A stretch of 64,000 bases of DNA, from NCBI GenBank assembly GCA_049314555.1, contig JBMOEW010000006.1, forward strand, positions 34,253-98,252, given 5' to 3'. The notes beneath the pieces were generated by a model. It had not been told where the DNA came from. It worked only from the letters and a program-made list of their open reading frames with translations, and did no database searches. Made by a program: the position numbers and the translations under genes. The stretch comes from REEB509 sp049314555. Its GTDB lineage: Bacteria > Pseudomonadota > Alphaproteobacteria > Caulobacterales > Aquidulcibacteraceae. Shown here piece by piece: positions 8,433 through 17,313 of the stretch (position 1 is its first letter; each line of letters starts with the position of its first letter).

Positions 8433-9200
8433 GTGTTCTTCGTCGAATCCGATCCCATGCACCAGTTCCAGCTGAAGAAGCTGTTTGAACTGCAACTGCC
8501 CAACGGTATCGACGTGTCCTTCACCAACTCCTCGCTGTGGATGGCGGCGGCGGTGGCGATTATCGCAGCCCTGTTGTGGTTTGGCACCAGCGGCGCGCGA
8601 TTGATCCCCAGCCGGGTGCAATCGGTGGTGGAACTGTTTTACACGTTCGTGCGCGACATGGTCAAAAGCATCATCGGCGAAGACGGCCTGCCGTATTTTC
8701 CGATCGTCTTCACGCTGTTCGCCTTCATCCTGACGTGCAACCTGATCGGCATGTTCCCCTATGCCTTTACGGTCACCAGCCACATCTCCGTGACGATCGC
8801 ACTGGGTCTGCTGGTGTTCGCCATCGTCGTGATCGTGGGCCTCATTAACAAAGGCCCGATTGGCTTTTTGGCAAAGTTCCTGCCCCCCGGCACGCCCCTC
8901 GTATTGGCCCCGGTGGTCTATATCCTGGAGGTGATTTCCTTTCTGATCCGTCCAGGCACGCTCGCGGTTCGTTTGTTCGCCAACATGCTGGCCGGACACT
9001 CGCTCTTGAAAGTGCTGGCGGGCTTTATTCCAGCTGGCCTTGCCGCTGGCGGTGTTGGTCTCTTGGCAGCGCTGGGGTCGGCACTGGGCGTGGTGTCGGT
9101 CACCGCGTTGGAGTTTTTGGTGGCGTTCCTGCAGGCGTATGTGTTTGCGATCCTCACCTGTGTCTATTTGTCTGAAGTGGTCGGCGAAGGTCACCACTAA
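8433..9200 (+). CDS. atpB: F0F1 ATP synthase subunit a
   Basis: The proton-channel subunit in the inner membrane. Of 255 residues, the N-terminus reads VESDPMHQFQLKKLFEL, the alphaproteobacterial form. At least five helices follow. The essential Arg is in the helix SFLIRPGTLAVRLFANMLAGH (LAVRLFAN). The last helix ends with the channel residues in FLVAFLQAYVFAILTCVYL. I prefer GTG 8433, which has GAGAGG ahead of it, over the ATG at 8457, which has no ribosome site. Confidence 0.95.
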   Translation: MFFVESDPMHQFQLKKLFELQLPNGIDVSFTNSSLWMAAAVAIIAALLWFGTSGARLIPSRVQSVVELFYTFVRDMVKSIIGEDGLPYFPIVFTLFAFILTCNLIGMFPYAFTVTSHISVTIALGLLVFAIVVIVGLINKGPIGFLAKFLPPGTPLVLAPVVYILEVISFLIRPGTLAVRLFANMLAGHSLLKVLAGFIPAGLAAGGVGLLAALGSALGVVSVTALEFLVAFLQAYVFAILTCVYLSEVVGEGHH

Positions 9201-9267
9201 GGGCACTCGGTTGCGCCGTCTGGAGCGTTCCAGCGGCGAGTGGTTATGAGTTCAAAGGAGTAAGACA

Positions 9268-9522
9268 ATGGCCGCGACCCCAGCAGAAGTGATCCCCCTG
9301 GTTGAAATGGGCCAAGCGATTGGCGCGGGCTTGGCATGCTTTGCCCTGCTCGGCGCGGCAATCGGCGTGGGCAACATCTTCGCGAGCTATCTGGAAGGCG
9401 CGATGCGCAACCCCAGCGCCGCTGCCAGCCAAACCGGCAACCTGTTCGTCGGTGCAGCCCTTGCAGAAGCCGCGGGCCTGTTCGGTCTCGTGGTCGCGCT
9501 GCTCCTGTTGTTCGTGCTCTAA
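9268..9522 (+). CDS. atpE: F0F1 ATP synthase subunit c
   Basis: Forms the rotating c-ring. It is 84 residues in two hydrophobic helices joined by the polar loop EGAMRNPSAA. Helix 1 is Gly-rich (GAGLACFALLGAAIGVGNIF). The proton-carrying Glu is in helix 2 (ALAEAAGLFG), which indicates a proton-type ring. A strong AAAGGAG ribosome site fits the high copy number needed. It is 67 bases after atpB and 100 bases before the b' gene. Confidence 0.96.
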   Translation: MAATPAEVIPLVEMGQAIGAGLACFALLGAAIGVGNIFASYLEGAMRNPSAAASQTGNLFVGAALAEAAGLFGLVVALLLLFVL

Positions 9523-9561
9523 GCGCGGATTTCCGCGCCCCTCACACAACACCATCCCCTC

Positions 9562-9621
9562 ACGGGCAGGCCCATAACGGGCAGGCCTATAACGGGTAGG
9601 CCCACAACGGGTAGGAGCGTC
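9562..9621 (+). repeat. Four tandem 15-base units in the atpE-atpF' spacer
   Basis: Units start at 9562, 9577, 9592 and 9607. The first is ACGGGCAGGCCCATA, the next two differ by one to three bases, and the fourth diverges after ACGGGTAGG. Each unit carries a purine-rich GGG(C/T)AGG core, and the core of the last one serves as the ribosome site of the b' gene at 9623. This looks like slippage duplication of a Shine-Dalgarno-bearing unit. Confidence 0.85.
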
Positions 9622-9622
9622 C

Positions 9623-10117
9623 ATGGCTGGCGAAAGCCACGCGGGTGAAGCTGGACATGAAGCCGCCTCAGGCGGCCTCCCCCAGTTCGACCCCACCTAT
9701 TTCCCAAGTCAGCTGTTCTGGCTGACGATCTTCTTTGTGCTGCTCTATCTGCTGCTGGACCGCGTGCTTCTGCCGCGGGTTGGCGGCGTGATCGAGGCCC
9801 GCGCCAAGAAGATCCAGGGCGATATTGACGCCGCCGCGAAGGCCAATGCCGACGCGCAGGCGGCCCTCGACAGCTACGACGCCACAATCGCCGCGAGCCG
9901 CGCCAAAGCCCGCGCAGAGATGGACACCGCCCGCGCAGAAGCCGCCGACGTCCGTGCCAAGCAAACCGCCGAAGCCGACGCCACCCACCGCGCTGCCCTC
10001 GACGCCGCCGAAGCACGCCTGATGGCCCGCCGCGCCCAAGGCCTCGAAGCCGCCCGCGAAGCCGCCGAAGATGTCGCCCGCGACATCGTGCGCAAAATTG
10101 CCGGCCAAGGAGCCTAA
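9623..10117 (+). CDS. atpF2: F0F1 ATP synthase subunit b'
   Basis: One of the two peripheral-stalk subunits found in photosynthetic bacteria and alphaproteobacteria. Of 164 residues, a soluble N-terminus ends in FDPTYFPSQLFW, then comes one membrane helix (about 32-50 LTIFFVLLYLLLDRVLLPRV). A long Ala/Arg/Glu coiled coil runs to the C-terminus (RDIVRKIAG). It is followed 5 bases later by the b subunit gene. Its ribosome site belongs to the last unit of a 15-base tandem repeat. Confidence 0.92.
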   Translation: MAGESHAGEAGHEAASGGLPQFDPTYFPSQLFWLTIFFVLLYLLLDRVLLPRVGGVIEARAKKIQGDIDAAAKANADAQAALDSYDATIAASRAKARAEMDTARAEAADVRAKQTAEADATHRAALDAAEARLMARRAQGLEAAREAAEDVARDIVRKIAGQGA

Positions 10118-10122
10118 TCGCG

Positions 10123-10617
10123 ATGGTCGAATTCTTCGCCGACGCCAAAAACTGGGTCCTGCTGGGCCTGTTGGCCTTCTTGGGAATCTTGGCCTATTTC
10201 GGCATCCATAAGCTTCTGTTGAAAGCCTTGGACGATCGCGCGAGCGCCATCCAGGCAGAACTCGCGCACGCCGAAGCCCTGCGCAAAGAGGCCGACGCGC
10301 TTCTCAAACAATACGCCGGGCGCAAAGAGGCCGCAGAAGCCGAAGCGAAAACGATCGTGGCCCAGGCCAAGGCAGACGCTGAAAGCCTGCGTCAAGCCGC
10401 AGAAAAGCAGCTGGCCCAGGACCTCTCCCGCCGCGAACGCCAAATGGAAGAGCGCATCGCGCGCGCCGAAAGCCAGGCCCAGTCAGAGCTGCGCAATGTG
10501 GCCGCCGAAGCAGCCATCGCTGCCGCCGAGCGCCTTCTGCGCGGTGAAGATGGCGCAACCGCCCACGCCGGCCTGATGCGCCAGGGCGTGCGCGAGCTGG
10601 CAGACCGCTTCGGCTGA
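10123..10617 (+). CDS. atpF: F0F1 ATP synthase subunit b
   Basis: Peripheral-stalk subunit that links a to F1. It is 164 residues: one N-terminal membrane helix (about 8-25 WVLLGLLAFLGILAYFGI), then a long charged coiled coil (KLLLKALDDRASAIQAELAHA onward). It is the last gene of the F0 operon, which carries no F1 genes, as is usual in alphaproteobacteria. It is convergent with pyk. Confidence 0.93.
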   Translation: MVEFFADAKNWVLLGLLAFLGILAYFGIHKLLLKALDDRASAIQAELAHAEALRKEADALLKQYAGRKEAAEAEAKTIVAQAKADAESLRQAAEKQLAQDLSRRERQMEERIARAESQAQSELRNVAAEAAIAAAERLLRGEDGATAHAGLMRQGVRELADRFG

Positions 10618-10633
10618 TCTGGCGAAAGCCAGA
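10618..10633 (+). terminator. GNRA-loop hairpin after the F0 operon
   Basis: TCTGGC and GCCAGA form a perfect 6-base stem around a GAAA tetraloop, beginning directly after the atpF stop. There is no T-run on either strand, so it may protect the 3' end rather than terminate transcription on its own. It sits between convergent atpF and pyk. Confidence 0.4.
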
Positions 10634-10672
10634 ACGGCCAGCTGGTGCTTTGAAAAGTCGCCAGGTGACCGC

Positions 10673-12091
10673 TTAGCTCAGCATCGGCGCGTAGGCCAAA
10701 CGCAACAAATTGGTAGACCCCGGCGTGCCAAACGGCACCCCCGCCACGATCACCATCCGCTGCCCAGGCTGCGCCAGCCCAAGCTGCACCGCCAACGTGC
10801 ACGCCCGCGTGGTCATGTCATCGAGATCGGCCGGATGTTCCACCACCCGTGGCTCCAACCCCCAGCCGAGCACCAGCCGCCGCGCCACATCTAGGCTGGG
10901 TGTCAGCGCCAGCACGGGTTGCAACGGCCGCTCCCGCGCCAACCGCCGCGCGCTCGCGCCCGTGCTGGTGAACGCCACCAAACAGCCAGCCTTGATCACC
11001 TCCGCCGCCCGACGCGCCGCCGCCGATAAGGCGTCCGCGTTCGCCTCGCTCGCCACCACGTGATCGGCGTCCATCAAGCTCGGCCACATCGGATCGCGCT
11101 CCACCCGCGCAATGATCCGCGCCATCATCGACACGCTCTCCACCGGAAACTGGCCTGCCGCCGTCTCCCCAGACAGCATCAACGCGTCCGCCCCCTCATA
11201 GACGGCATTGGCCACATCAGAGGCCTCCGCCCGCGTCGGCACCGGCGCTGCCACCATCGAGTCTAGCATTTGCGTGGCCACGATCACCGGGATCCCGCGC
11301 CCCCGCGCCGCCCGCAGGATCATCTTCTGCGCCACCGGCACTTCCTCAGGCTCAAGCTCCACCCCAAGGTCGCCGCGCGCCACCATCACCCCGTCGCAAT
11401 AGTCGAGGATTTCCTCCAGATCGCGCACCGCCGATGGCTTTTCGATCTTGGCCAAAGCCGCAGCCCGGCCATTTAACAAGCGCTTCAAGCCGGCCATGTC
11501 CGCGGCGCGCTGCACAAACGACAGCGCCACCCAGTCGACCCCGATTTCCAACGCCGCCGCAAGGTCGGCGTAGTCCTTCTCGCTCATCGCAGAAAGCGCC
11601 AGCACCGCCCCCGGCACATTGACCCCCTTGCGATCGGAAACCGGCCCGCCCTGCTCCACCCGCGTATCCAGAAAATCGCTGCCAACCCGCGTCACCCGTA
11701 GCCGCAGACGCCCATCGTCCACCAGCAACAGCGCGCCTGCCCCCACAGCCTGATAGATCTCTGGATGCAGCATCGGCGCGCGCTGCTCGTCGCCCGGTGT
11801 CGGGTCCATATCCAGCCGAAACATCGCGCCAATTTCCAGCAACTCGCGCCCGGCCAAAAACCGCCCGAGCCGCAGCTTCGGACCCTGCAAATCGGCCAAG
11901 ATCGCGAGCGGACGCTCCAACACCTCTTCCGCCGCACGCACCGCCAAAGCCGCAGCCTCGTGGTCGGCCCGTTCCCCATGGCTAAAGTTCAGCCGAAAAA
12001 CGTCCACCCCCGCTTGAGCGAGCTGCAGTACGCGATTGGTGCTGGCCGGCCCAAGCGTGGCGACGATGCGTGTGCGTCGAGTGCGAATCAA
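10673..12091 (-). CDS. pyk: Pyruvate kinase
   Basis: Converts phosphoenolpyruvate and ADP to pyruvate and ATP. It is 472 residues. The start IRTRRTRIVATLGPAS is typical. FRLNFSHG and ADLQGPKLR form the nucleotide and substrate site, with the catalytic Lys in ALAKIEKPSAV. The magnesium site follows in VMVARGDLGVEL, then ATQMLDSM. The C-terminal regulatory domain is complete. It follows gcvPB by 66 bases on the same strand, so it may share the glycine-controlled transcript. Glycine catabolism through serine would feed pyruvate. No terminator is obvious in the gap. Confidence 0.95.
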   Translation of the reverse strand: MIRTRRTRIVATLGPASTNRVLQLAQAGVDVFRLNFSHGERADHEAAALAVRAAEEVLERPLAILADLQGPKLRLGRFLAGRELLEIGAMFRLDMDPTPGDEQRAPMLHPEIYQAVGAGALLLVDDGRLRLRVTRVGSDFLDTRVEQGGPVSDRKGVNVPGAVLALSAMSEKDYADLAAALEIGVDWVALSFVQRAADMAGLKRLLNGRAAALAKIEKPSAVRDLEEILDYCDGVMVARGDLGVELEPEEVPVAQKMILRAARGRGIPVIVATQMLDSMVAAPVPTRAEASDVANAVYEGADALMLSGETAAGQFPVESVSMMARIIARVERDPMWPSLMDADHVVASEANADALSAAARRAAEVIKAGCLVAFTSTGASARRLARERPLQPVLALTPSLDVARRLVLGWGLEPRVVEHPADLDDMTTRACTLAVQLGLAQPGQRMVIVAGVPFGTPGSTNLLRLAYAPMLS

Positions 12092-12157
12092 GCGAGCCCC
12101 CTGGCGATATCAGAGCGAAGGTCTAGCCCTTCGCCCCGCAATCGTCGACTAGGCAGC

Positions 12158-13720
12158 CTATTCCGCCGCTTCGCTCATCGGGTTGCTCGCCACCCACCGC
12201 AGCTTCGGCTTGCGCGCCGCGGTCGTCTCGTCAAGCCGCCGCACCGGTGCCAACCGAGGCGCACCCTTGAAGTGCTCCCGGTCCCCCGCCGCCGCCCGTT
12301 GCGCCAAGCTCATCATCACCTCGGCAAAGCGATCAAGCTCTGCCTTGGGTTCGGTTTCGGTTGGCTCAATCAGCATCGCCCCATGCACGACCAGCGGGAA
12401 ATAGGTCGTGAACGGATGATATCCCTCATCGATCAGCGCCTTCGCCAAATCGATGGTTTCAAGGTCGTTGGCCCGCAGTCGGCTGTCGTCGAGCAGCACT
12501 TCGTGCATGCACGGCCCAGAACCAAATGGCGCATCAAAATGTGGCTTCAACAGCGCCAGCAAATAATTGGCGTTCAACACCGCATCTTCCGCCACTTGCC
12601 GCAGGCCGTCCGCGCCATGGCTCATCATGTAGGAAAGCGCCCGCACAAACATGCCCATTTGACCGTGGAACGCGCACATCCGGCCAAACGGTTGGCCGTC
12701 GCCATCGCGGGCCTGCTCGATCAAGTCGAGCGACCCATCCTCCTTGCGCACCATATGCGGGATCGGCGCAAACGCTGCCAGCGCCTCAGACAAAACCGTC
12801 GGCCCAGAACCAGGACCGCCCCCGCCGTGCGGCGTTGAAAAGGTCTTGTGCAAATTGATGTGCATCGCGTCGATGCCGAGGTCCCCCGGCCGCACGCGCC
12901 CCACGATGGCGTTGTAGTTGGCCCCGTCGCAATAGAAATAACCACCCGCCTCGTGCACCAGATCGGCGATCACTTTGATGTCGCGCTCAAACAGCCCGCA
13001 GGTGTTGGGGTTGGTCAGCATCACTGCCGCCACATCCGGACCAAGCTTTTCTTTGAACTGCACCAGATCCACCCGACCATCTGCAGTGGCATCGATTTCG
13101 TCCACGATGAACCCGCACGCCGCCGCCGTTGCCGGATTGGTGCCATGCGCGCTGGCGGGCACCAAGACGCGCTTGCGGGTTTCGCCATCACCGCGCGCGA
13201 TCAAGGCCTCGCGGATCGCAAGCATCCCGCACAACTCGCCGTGCGCGCCCGCCTTGGGCGACAACGCCACCGCGTCCATCCCGGTCAGTTCCAGCAGCCA
13301 GTGCGCAAGCTCCCCCATCAACTCCAGCGCGCCCTGCACCGTGGAGGTTGGCTGCAATGGGTGAATATCGGCAAAGCCTGGCAACCGCGCCATTTTCTCG
13401 TTCAAGCGCGGGTTGTGCTTCATCGTGCACGACCCCAGCGGAAACAAGCCAAGATCGATCGCATAGTTGCGCTGGGAAAGCCGCACGTAGTGGCGCACAG
13501 CCTGCGGCTCCGATAGGCCCGGCAAACCAAGCGGCATCGTCCGCGTCAACCCGCCGAGCCGGTCGGCCACACCTTCCGGCTCCGGAAGATCCACACCGGT
13601 TCGATCCGGTGCCCCCACTTCAAAAATCAGCCCCTCTGCCTGCAAAAGGCCCCGCGAGCCGGAAACGCTGGCCTCAGACGCTTGCACGCCCTCGCCTCGT
13701 GTCGAACGCAATTGGGTCAT
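12158..13720 (-). CDS. gcvPB: Glycine decarboxylase (P protein) subunit 2
   Basis: The pyridoxal-phosphate half of the split P protein. With gcvPA it decarboxylates glycine and loads the methylamine onto GcvH. Of 520 residues, the PLP Lys lies in HINLHKTFSTPHGGGGPGSG (about residue 275), the hallmark of the family, and the Gly-rich loop follows directly. Its ATG overlaps the gcvPA stop (ATGA), so the subunits are translated together. The N-terminus (about 20 residues) is variable, and the exact start is less sure. Confidence 0.95.
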   Translation of the reverse strand: MTQLRSTRGEGVQASEASVSGSRGLLQAEGLIFEVGAPDRTGVDLPEPEGVADRLGGLTRTMPLGLPGLSEPQAVRHYVRLSQRNYAIDLGLFPLGSCTMKHNPRLNEKMARLPGFADIHPLQPTSTVQGALELMGELAHWLLELTGMDAVALSPKAGAHGELCGMLAIREALIARGDGETRKRVLVPASAHGTNPATAAACGFIVDEIDATADGRVDLVQFKEKLGPDVAAVMLTNPNTCGLFERDIKVIADLVHEAGGYFYCDGANYNAIVGRVRPGDLGIDAMHINLHKTFSTPHGGGGPGSGPTVLSEALAAFAPIPHMVRKEDGSLDLIEQARDGDGQPFGRMCAFHGQMGMFVRALSYMMSHGADGLRQVAEDAVLNANYLLALLKPHFDAPFGSGPCMHEVLLDDSRLRANDLETIDLAKALIDEGYHPFTTYFPLVVHGAMLIEPTETEPKAELDRFAEVMMSLAQRAAAGDREHFKGAPRLAPVRRLDETTAARKPKLRWVASNPMSEAAE

Positions 13721-15060
13721 GCGAGCACCTCTTGGAGCGCATCGGCAAACTGCGCGATGTCTTCGTCTGTGTTGGTTTCTGTGGCGGCAACCAGGAGCAC
13801 GTCGTCCATGCCCGCAAGCGGGTCCAGGCGCGAAAAGGCGACCCCGCCCATCACCCCGTGATCGAGCAGAGCTTCCACGACTTCAGCTGCCGGTTTTGGC
13901 AACCGCACGGCAAACTCGTTGAAGAACCGCGGCGTCAAAACTTCAACGCCCGCAATCCCCGCCAAGGTATCCGCCGTGGCCATCGCCGTTTCGTGATTGA
14001 TCCGTGCAAGGCGCATCAATCCGGCTTCGCCCAGCAGCGTCATGTGGATCGTCCAGGCCAACGAACACAGGCCCGAGTTGGTACAGATGTTGGACGTAGC
14101 CTTTTCGCGCCGGATGTGTTGTTCCCGGGTCGACAGCGTCAATACAAAGCCGCGCCGGCCCTGCGCGTCTGTGGTTTCCCCCGCCAGCCGTCCGGGCATT
14201 TGGCGCATGTATTTTTCGCGCGTTGCAAACAGCCCCACATACGGCCCGCCGAAGTTCAGTGCGTTGCCGATCGATTGGCCCTCACCCACAACGATATCCA
14301 CCCCATAGGCCCCTGGCGGTTCAATCATCCCAAGCGCCACGCACTCGGTAAACACCGAAACCACCAACGCCCCCTTGGCGTGCGCCGCCGTCACGATCGC
14401 TGAAAGATCGCTCACCGTGCCAAATACGTTGGGCGACTGCACAATCACGCAGGCGGTATCTTCGTCGATCAACGACAGCACCAGGGCTTCGCCGTCCACC
14501 GCCGTTGGCGCCACCGCCACCTTTAGCCCAAGCGCTCCGCACACGGTTTGTGTGGTGCTCACATAGTGCGGATGCACCCCGCCAGAAAACACCACCCGTC
14601 CGCGCTTGGTGATCCGCGCAGCCATCACCGCCGCTTCCGCGCACCCCGTGGAGCCGTCATACATCGAGGCGTTGGCCACCTCCATGCCGGTCAGCATGCA
14701 CACCTGGCTTTGGAACTCGAACAGCGCCTGCAGCGTGCCCTGCGCTATCTCAGGCTGATAGGGCGTGTAGGTCGTCAGGAACTCGCTGCGCTGGATCAGG
14801 TGGTCCACCGAAGCTGGAACATGGTGCCTGTAAGCCCCCGCCCCCACAAAGAACGCAGCATCTCCGGCAGCAATATTGCGTTCCGCAAGATCTTTCAGGA
14901 ACCGCTCCACCGCCATTTCGCTTTGATGGAACGGTAAATCCACCGGACCATCAAGGCGCGCCGCAACCGGAACGTCCGCATAAAGATCATCAATCGAGGC
15001 GGCCCCGATTGTGGCAAGCATGCTTGCCCGATCAGCTCCATTCAATGGCAGATATCGCAT
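13717..15060 (-). CDS. gcvPA: Glycine decarboxylase (P protein) subunit 1
   Basis: The non-PLP half of the split P protein, 447 residues. The start MRYLPLNGADRASMLATIG matches the family (MRYLP). Conserved stretches include FFVGAGAYRHHVPASVDHL, TPYQPEIAQGTLQALFEFQ and GGPYVGLFATREKYMRQMPGRL. It follows the PaiB-like gene by 4 bases and overlaps gcvPB by 4. It is part of the riboswitch-controlled glycine cleavage operon. Confidence 0.95.
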   Translation of the reverse strand: MRYLPLNGADRASMLATIGAASIDDLYADVPVAARLDGPVDLPFHQSEMAVERFLKDLAERNIAAGDAAFFVGAGAYRHHVPASVDHLIQRSEFLTTYTPYQPEIAQGTLQALFEFQSQVCMLTGMEVANASMYDGSTGCAEAAVMAARITKRGRVVFSGGVHPHYVSTTQTVCGALGLKVAVAPTAVDGEALVLSLIDEDTACVIVQSPNVFGTVSDLSAIVTAAHAKGALVVSVFTECVALGMIEPPGAYGVDIVVGEGQSIGNALNFGGPYVGLFATREKYMRQMPGRLAGETTDAQGRRGFVLTLSTREQHIRREKATSNICTNSGLCSLAWTIHMTLLGEAGLMRLARINHETAMATADTLAGIAGVEVLTPRFFNEFAVRLPKPAAEVVEALLDHGVMGGVAFSRLDPLAGMDDVLLVAATETNTDEDIAQFADALQEVLA

Positions 15061-15064
15061 CCCC

Positions 15065-15706
15065 TCATCCTTCCCTGTGCAACGCGCGCATGGCCTGGGC
15101 CAGCGTATGGTCTCTGGGCGCTTCGCGCGCCCCCAAATCAGCCATCACCCCGGCGAAATCCTTCACCGATTTGTTCTGGCTCAACTTCCATTTGCCCTGC
15201 GCTTGGCTCACCATGATCCGAACACCAACGATCGAGGCCACCATCCGATCTGTGTACGCCGCCGGCGCGTCATCCACAGACCACGGGGCGGGCCTGCAAC
15301 GCTCCATCACGTCGGTCAATTGGCGCACGACCTCCAGCAGGCTTGTCCGGTCGCTGAACAAATCCACCTCGCCCGCCACTTCTGCCCGCACATAGTTCCA
15401 CGTCGGCACAACTTCACCGTGCACCGCCTTGGACGGATACGCAGACGGGCTCACGTATGCGTCTGGCCCAACAAAAACCGCCGTGCACTTGGCCCCAGGC
15501 GCAAGCGCAGCAAACGGATTGGCCCGCGCCACGTGCCCCACCAGCGACACGATCGCCCCGCCACCGCCGCGCTCCACCAGCAGTGGCGCATGCGCGATCA
15601 CCACGCTGTCGTGCCCTTGCGCCGCAAGCACAGCCAGCGGATAAGCAGCGATCATCCCGGCGATGGCATCGGCATCGTCAACCAAGAAGTGCGCAGGTCC
15701 GTACAC
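15065..15706 (-). CDS. FMN-binding negative transcriptional regulator, PaiB-like
   Basis: A 213-residue flavin split-barrel protein of the PaiB family. Diagnostic segments are YPSKAVHGEVVPTWNY (about 118-133) and KWKLSQNKS near residue 180. The family binds FMN. Bacillus PaiB represses sporulation and protease genes with PaiA, but many members are uncharacterised, and no DNA-binding domain is evident. The start is GTG 15706, 6 bases after the gcvH stop, and the gene ends 4 bases before gcvPA. It is therefore embedded in the gcv operon, an unusual place. A role in glycine or one-carbon metabolism is inference only. Confidence 0.8.
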   Translation of the reverse strand: MYGPAHFLVDDADAIAGMIAAYPLAVLAAQGHDSVVIAHAPLLVERGGGGAIVSLVGHVARANPFAALAPGAKCTAVFVGPDAYVSPSAYPSKAVHGEVVPTWNYVRAEVAGEVDLFSDRTSLLEVVRQLTDVMERCRPAPWSVDDAPAAYTDRMVASIVGVRIMVSQAQGKWKLSQNKSVKDFAGVMADLGAREAPRDHTLAQAMRALHREG

Positions 15707-15712
15707 GGCAGA

Positions 15713-16081
15713 TCAGCCCCCTGTATGGGCTTTGTAGGCGGAAGCATCCATCAACGCGTCCAATTCGGCCACATTCGCGGGCTTGAATTTCGCAAACCAG
15801 CCAGCCCCTTCAGGGCCGTCGTTCACGAGTTGTGGGTTAGCCACGATCGCCTCGTTTACCGCCACAACCTCGCCAGAGATTGGTGCGTACACGTCTGAAG
15901 CGGCCTTGGCGCTTTCCACCACCGCCATGTCCTTACCCTTGGCGAAACTTTTGCCAACGCTGGGCAGTTCCACATAAACCACGTCGCCCAACTGGGTCGC
16001 TGCAAAACTGGTGATGCCCACAACGGCAACATCGCCCTCCAGGCGCACCCATTCGTGATCTTGCGTGAATTTCGTTGTCAT
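15713..16081 (-). CDS. gcvH: Glycine cleavage system H protein
   Basis: The lipoyl carrier that moves the aminomethyl group from P protein to T protein. It is 122 residues with the lipoylated Lys in VVESAKAASDVYAPISGEV (about residue 59). The start MTTKFTQDHEWVR is family-typical. It sits 12 bases after gcvT and 6 before the PaiB-like gene. Confidence 0.96.
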   Translation of the reverse strand: MTTKFTQDHEWVRLEGDVAVVGITSFAATQLGDVVYVELPSVGKSFAKGKDMAVVESAKAASDVYAPISGEVVAVNEAIVANPQLVNDGPEGAGWFAKFKPANVAELDALMDASAYKAHTGG

Positions 16082-16093
16082 GGTCGTGGTCCC

Positions 16094-17260
16094 TTATTGG
16101 CCTTTGCGAACATAGCGATGCGGGGTGAATGGCAGGGCGACAACCTCGCCGGGGCGCGGCTGGCCCCGCACCATGAGGTCGATCAACGTTCCGGGGGCAG
16201 AAAATCCGGTTTCCACATATCCCATCGAAACTGGCGCACCAAAAGTGGGGCCAAACCCGCCAGACGTCACCACGCCAATTTTTCGTCCGTCCTTGAACAC
16301 CTCAACGCCTTCGCGCGCCGGTGCCGGGGTCAATGGCTTGATGCCGACCCGCTTTTTGGTCGGCCCATCGGCAAGCTCGCGCAGGATGCGCGCAGCCCCC
16401 GGAAAATCCCCAAGCATCCGCCGGCGCTTTTGAATGATCCAAGCCAGATCAGCCTCAATGGGCGAAATCGTTGCGTCCAGGTCATGCCCATACAGGCAAA
16501 GCCCCGCCTCCAACCGCAGCGAATCCCGTGCCCCAAGCCCAACCGGCTTCACCGGCGCATGTCCAAGCAAAGCATTGGCGAACGCCAGCGCGTGCTCGGC
16601 CCGCACCAACACCTCAAACCCGTCTTCACCGGTATATCCAGACCGCGAAATCGTCAGCCGGCCGAAGTATTCGGTCTCAAACCGGGCATAGGTCATAAAG
16701 CTCATGGCACCGGTGCCGGGCACCACATGGTCAAGCACCCGAAACGCTTCAGGCCCCTGCAGCGCCAAAAGTGCACGGTCATCGGCGCGAACCACCTGCG
16801 CCTCGCCCTTGGCGACGTTGGCAAGCAGTGCCCAATCGCCCTCCTTGCACCCTGCGTTCACCACCACATAGAGATCGCCCTGCGCCCCTGGCTCAACTGG
16901 TCGTGCGATCATCAGATCGTCTTCGATACCACCGGCCTCGTTCAGCAAAACCGAATAGCGGATCTGGCCCGGTTTCAGGCCTTGGATATCGCCCGGCACA
17001 ACCCGCTCGATGATGGCCGCCACCGCCCGATGCGCATCATCGCCGGTCAAGCCGTGACCCTTTGCGAGGCCAAAGAACGACGGTCCCATATGGCTAACGT
17101 CAAACAGCCCCGCCTGCGACCGCGTCCAGGCGTGCTCTGCCATCAGGCCTTCAAAGGTGATCGGCATGTCGTAGCCGGCAAAACCGCCGAACTTGGCACC
17201 GCGCCCGCGCCAAACCGCGTCCAGGGTCAATGCCTTCAAGGGGGTGTGGGTCTCGGCCAA
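16094..17260 (-). CDS. gcvT: Glycine cleavage system aminomethyltransferase (T protein)
   Basis: Transfers the methylene group from H-protein-bound aminomethyl to tetrahydrofolate and releases ammonia. About 388 residues with KFGGFAGYDMPITFEG at the N-terminus and SRSGYTGEDGFEVL in the folate-binding region. The frame stays open up to a GTG at 17341, but that lies inside the glycine riboswitch aptamer and so cannot be the start. TTG 17260 (AETHTPLKALTLDAVW) has TGGAG 6 bases ahead and gives the normal family length. It is the first gene of gcvT-gcvH-paiB-like-gcvPA-gcvPB. Confidence 0.9.
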   Translation of the reverse strand: MAETHTPLKALTLDAVWRGRGAKFGGFAGYDMPITFEGLMAEHAWTRSQAGLFDVSHMGPSFFGLAKGHGLTGDDAHRAVAAIIERVVPGDIQGLKPGQIRYSVLLNEAGGIEDDLMIARPVEPGAQGDLYVVVNAGCKEGDWALLANVAKGEAQVVRADDRALLALQGPEAFRVLDHVVPGTGAMSFMTYARFETEYFGRLTISRSGYTGEDGFEVLVRAEHALAFANALLGHAPVKPVGLGARDSLRLEAGLCLYGHDLDATISPIEADLAWIIQKRRRMLGDFPGAARILRELADGPTKKRVGIKPLTPAPAREGVEVFKDGRKIGVVTSGGFGPTFGAPVSMGYVETGFSAPGTLIDLMVRGQPRPGEVVALPFTPHRYVRKGQ

Positions 17261-17313
17261 GGCATGCTCCAGGTGCGGTTGCTCACGCGCCGCCAAAGCG
17301 ACCCGTGCGCCCC

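Noticed and set aside
9562..9621. CRISPR-like array before atpF'
   Set aside because: The units are directly adjacent 15-mers with no spacers, and the last one forms the ribosome site.
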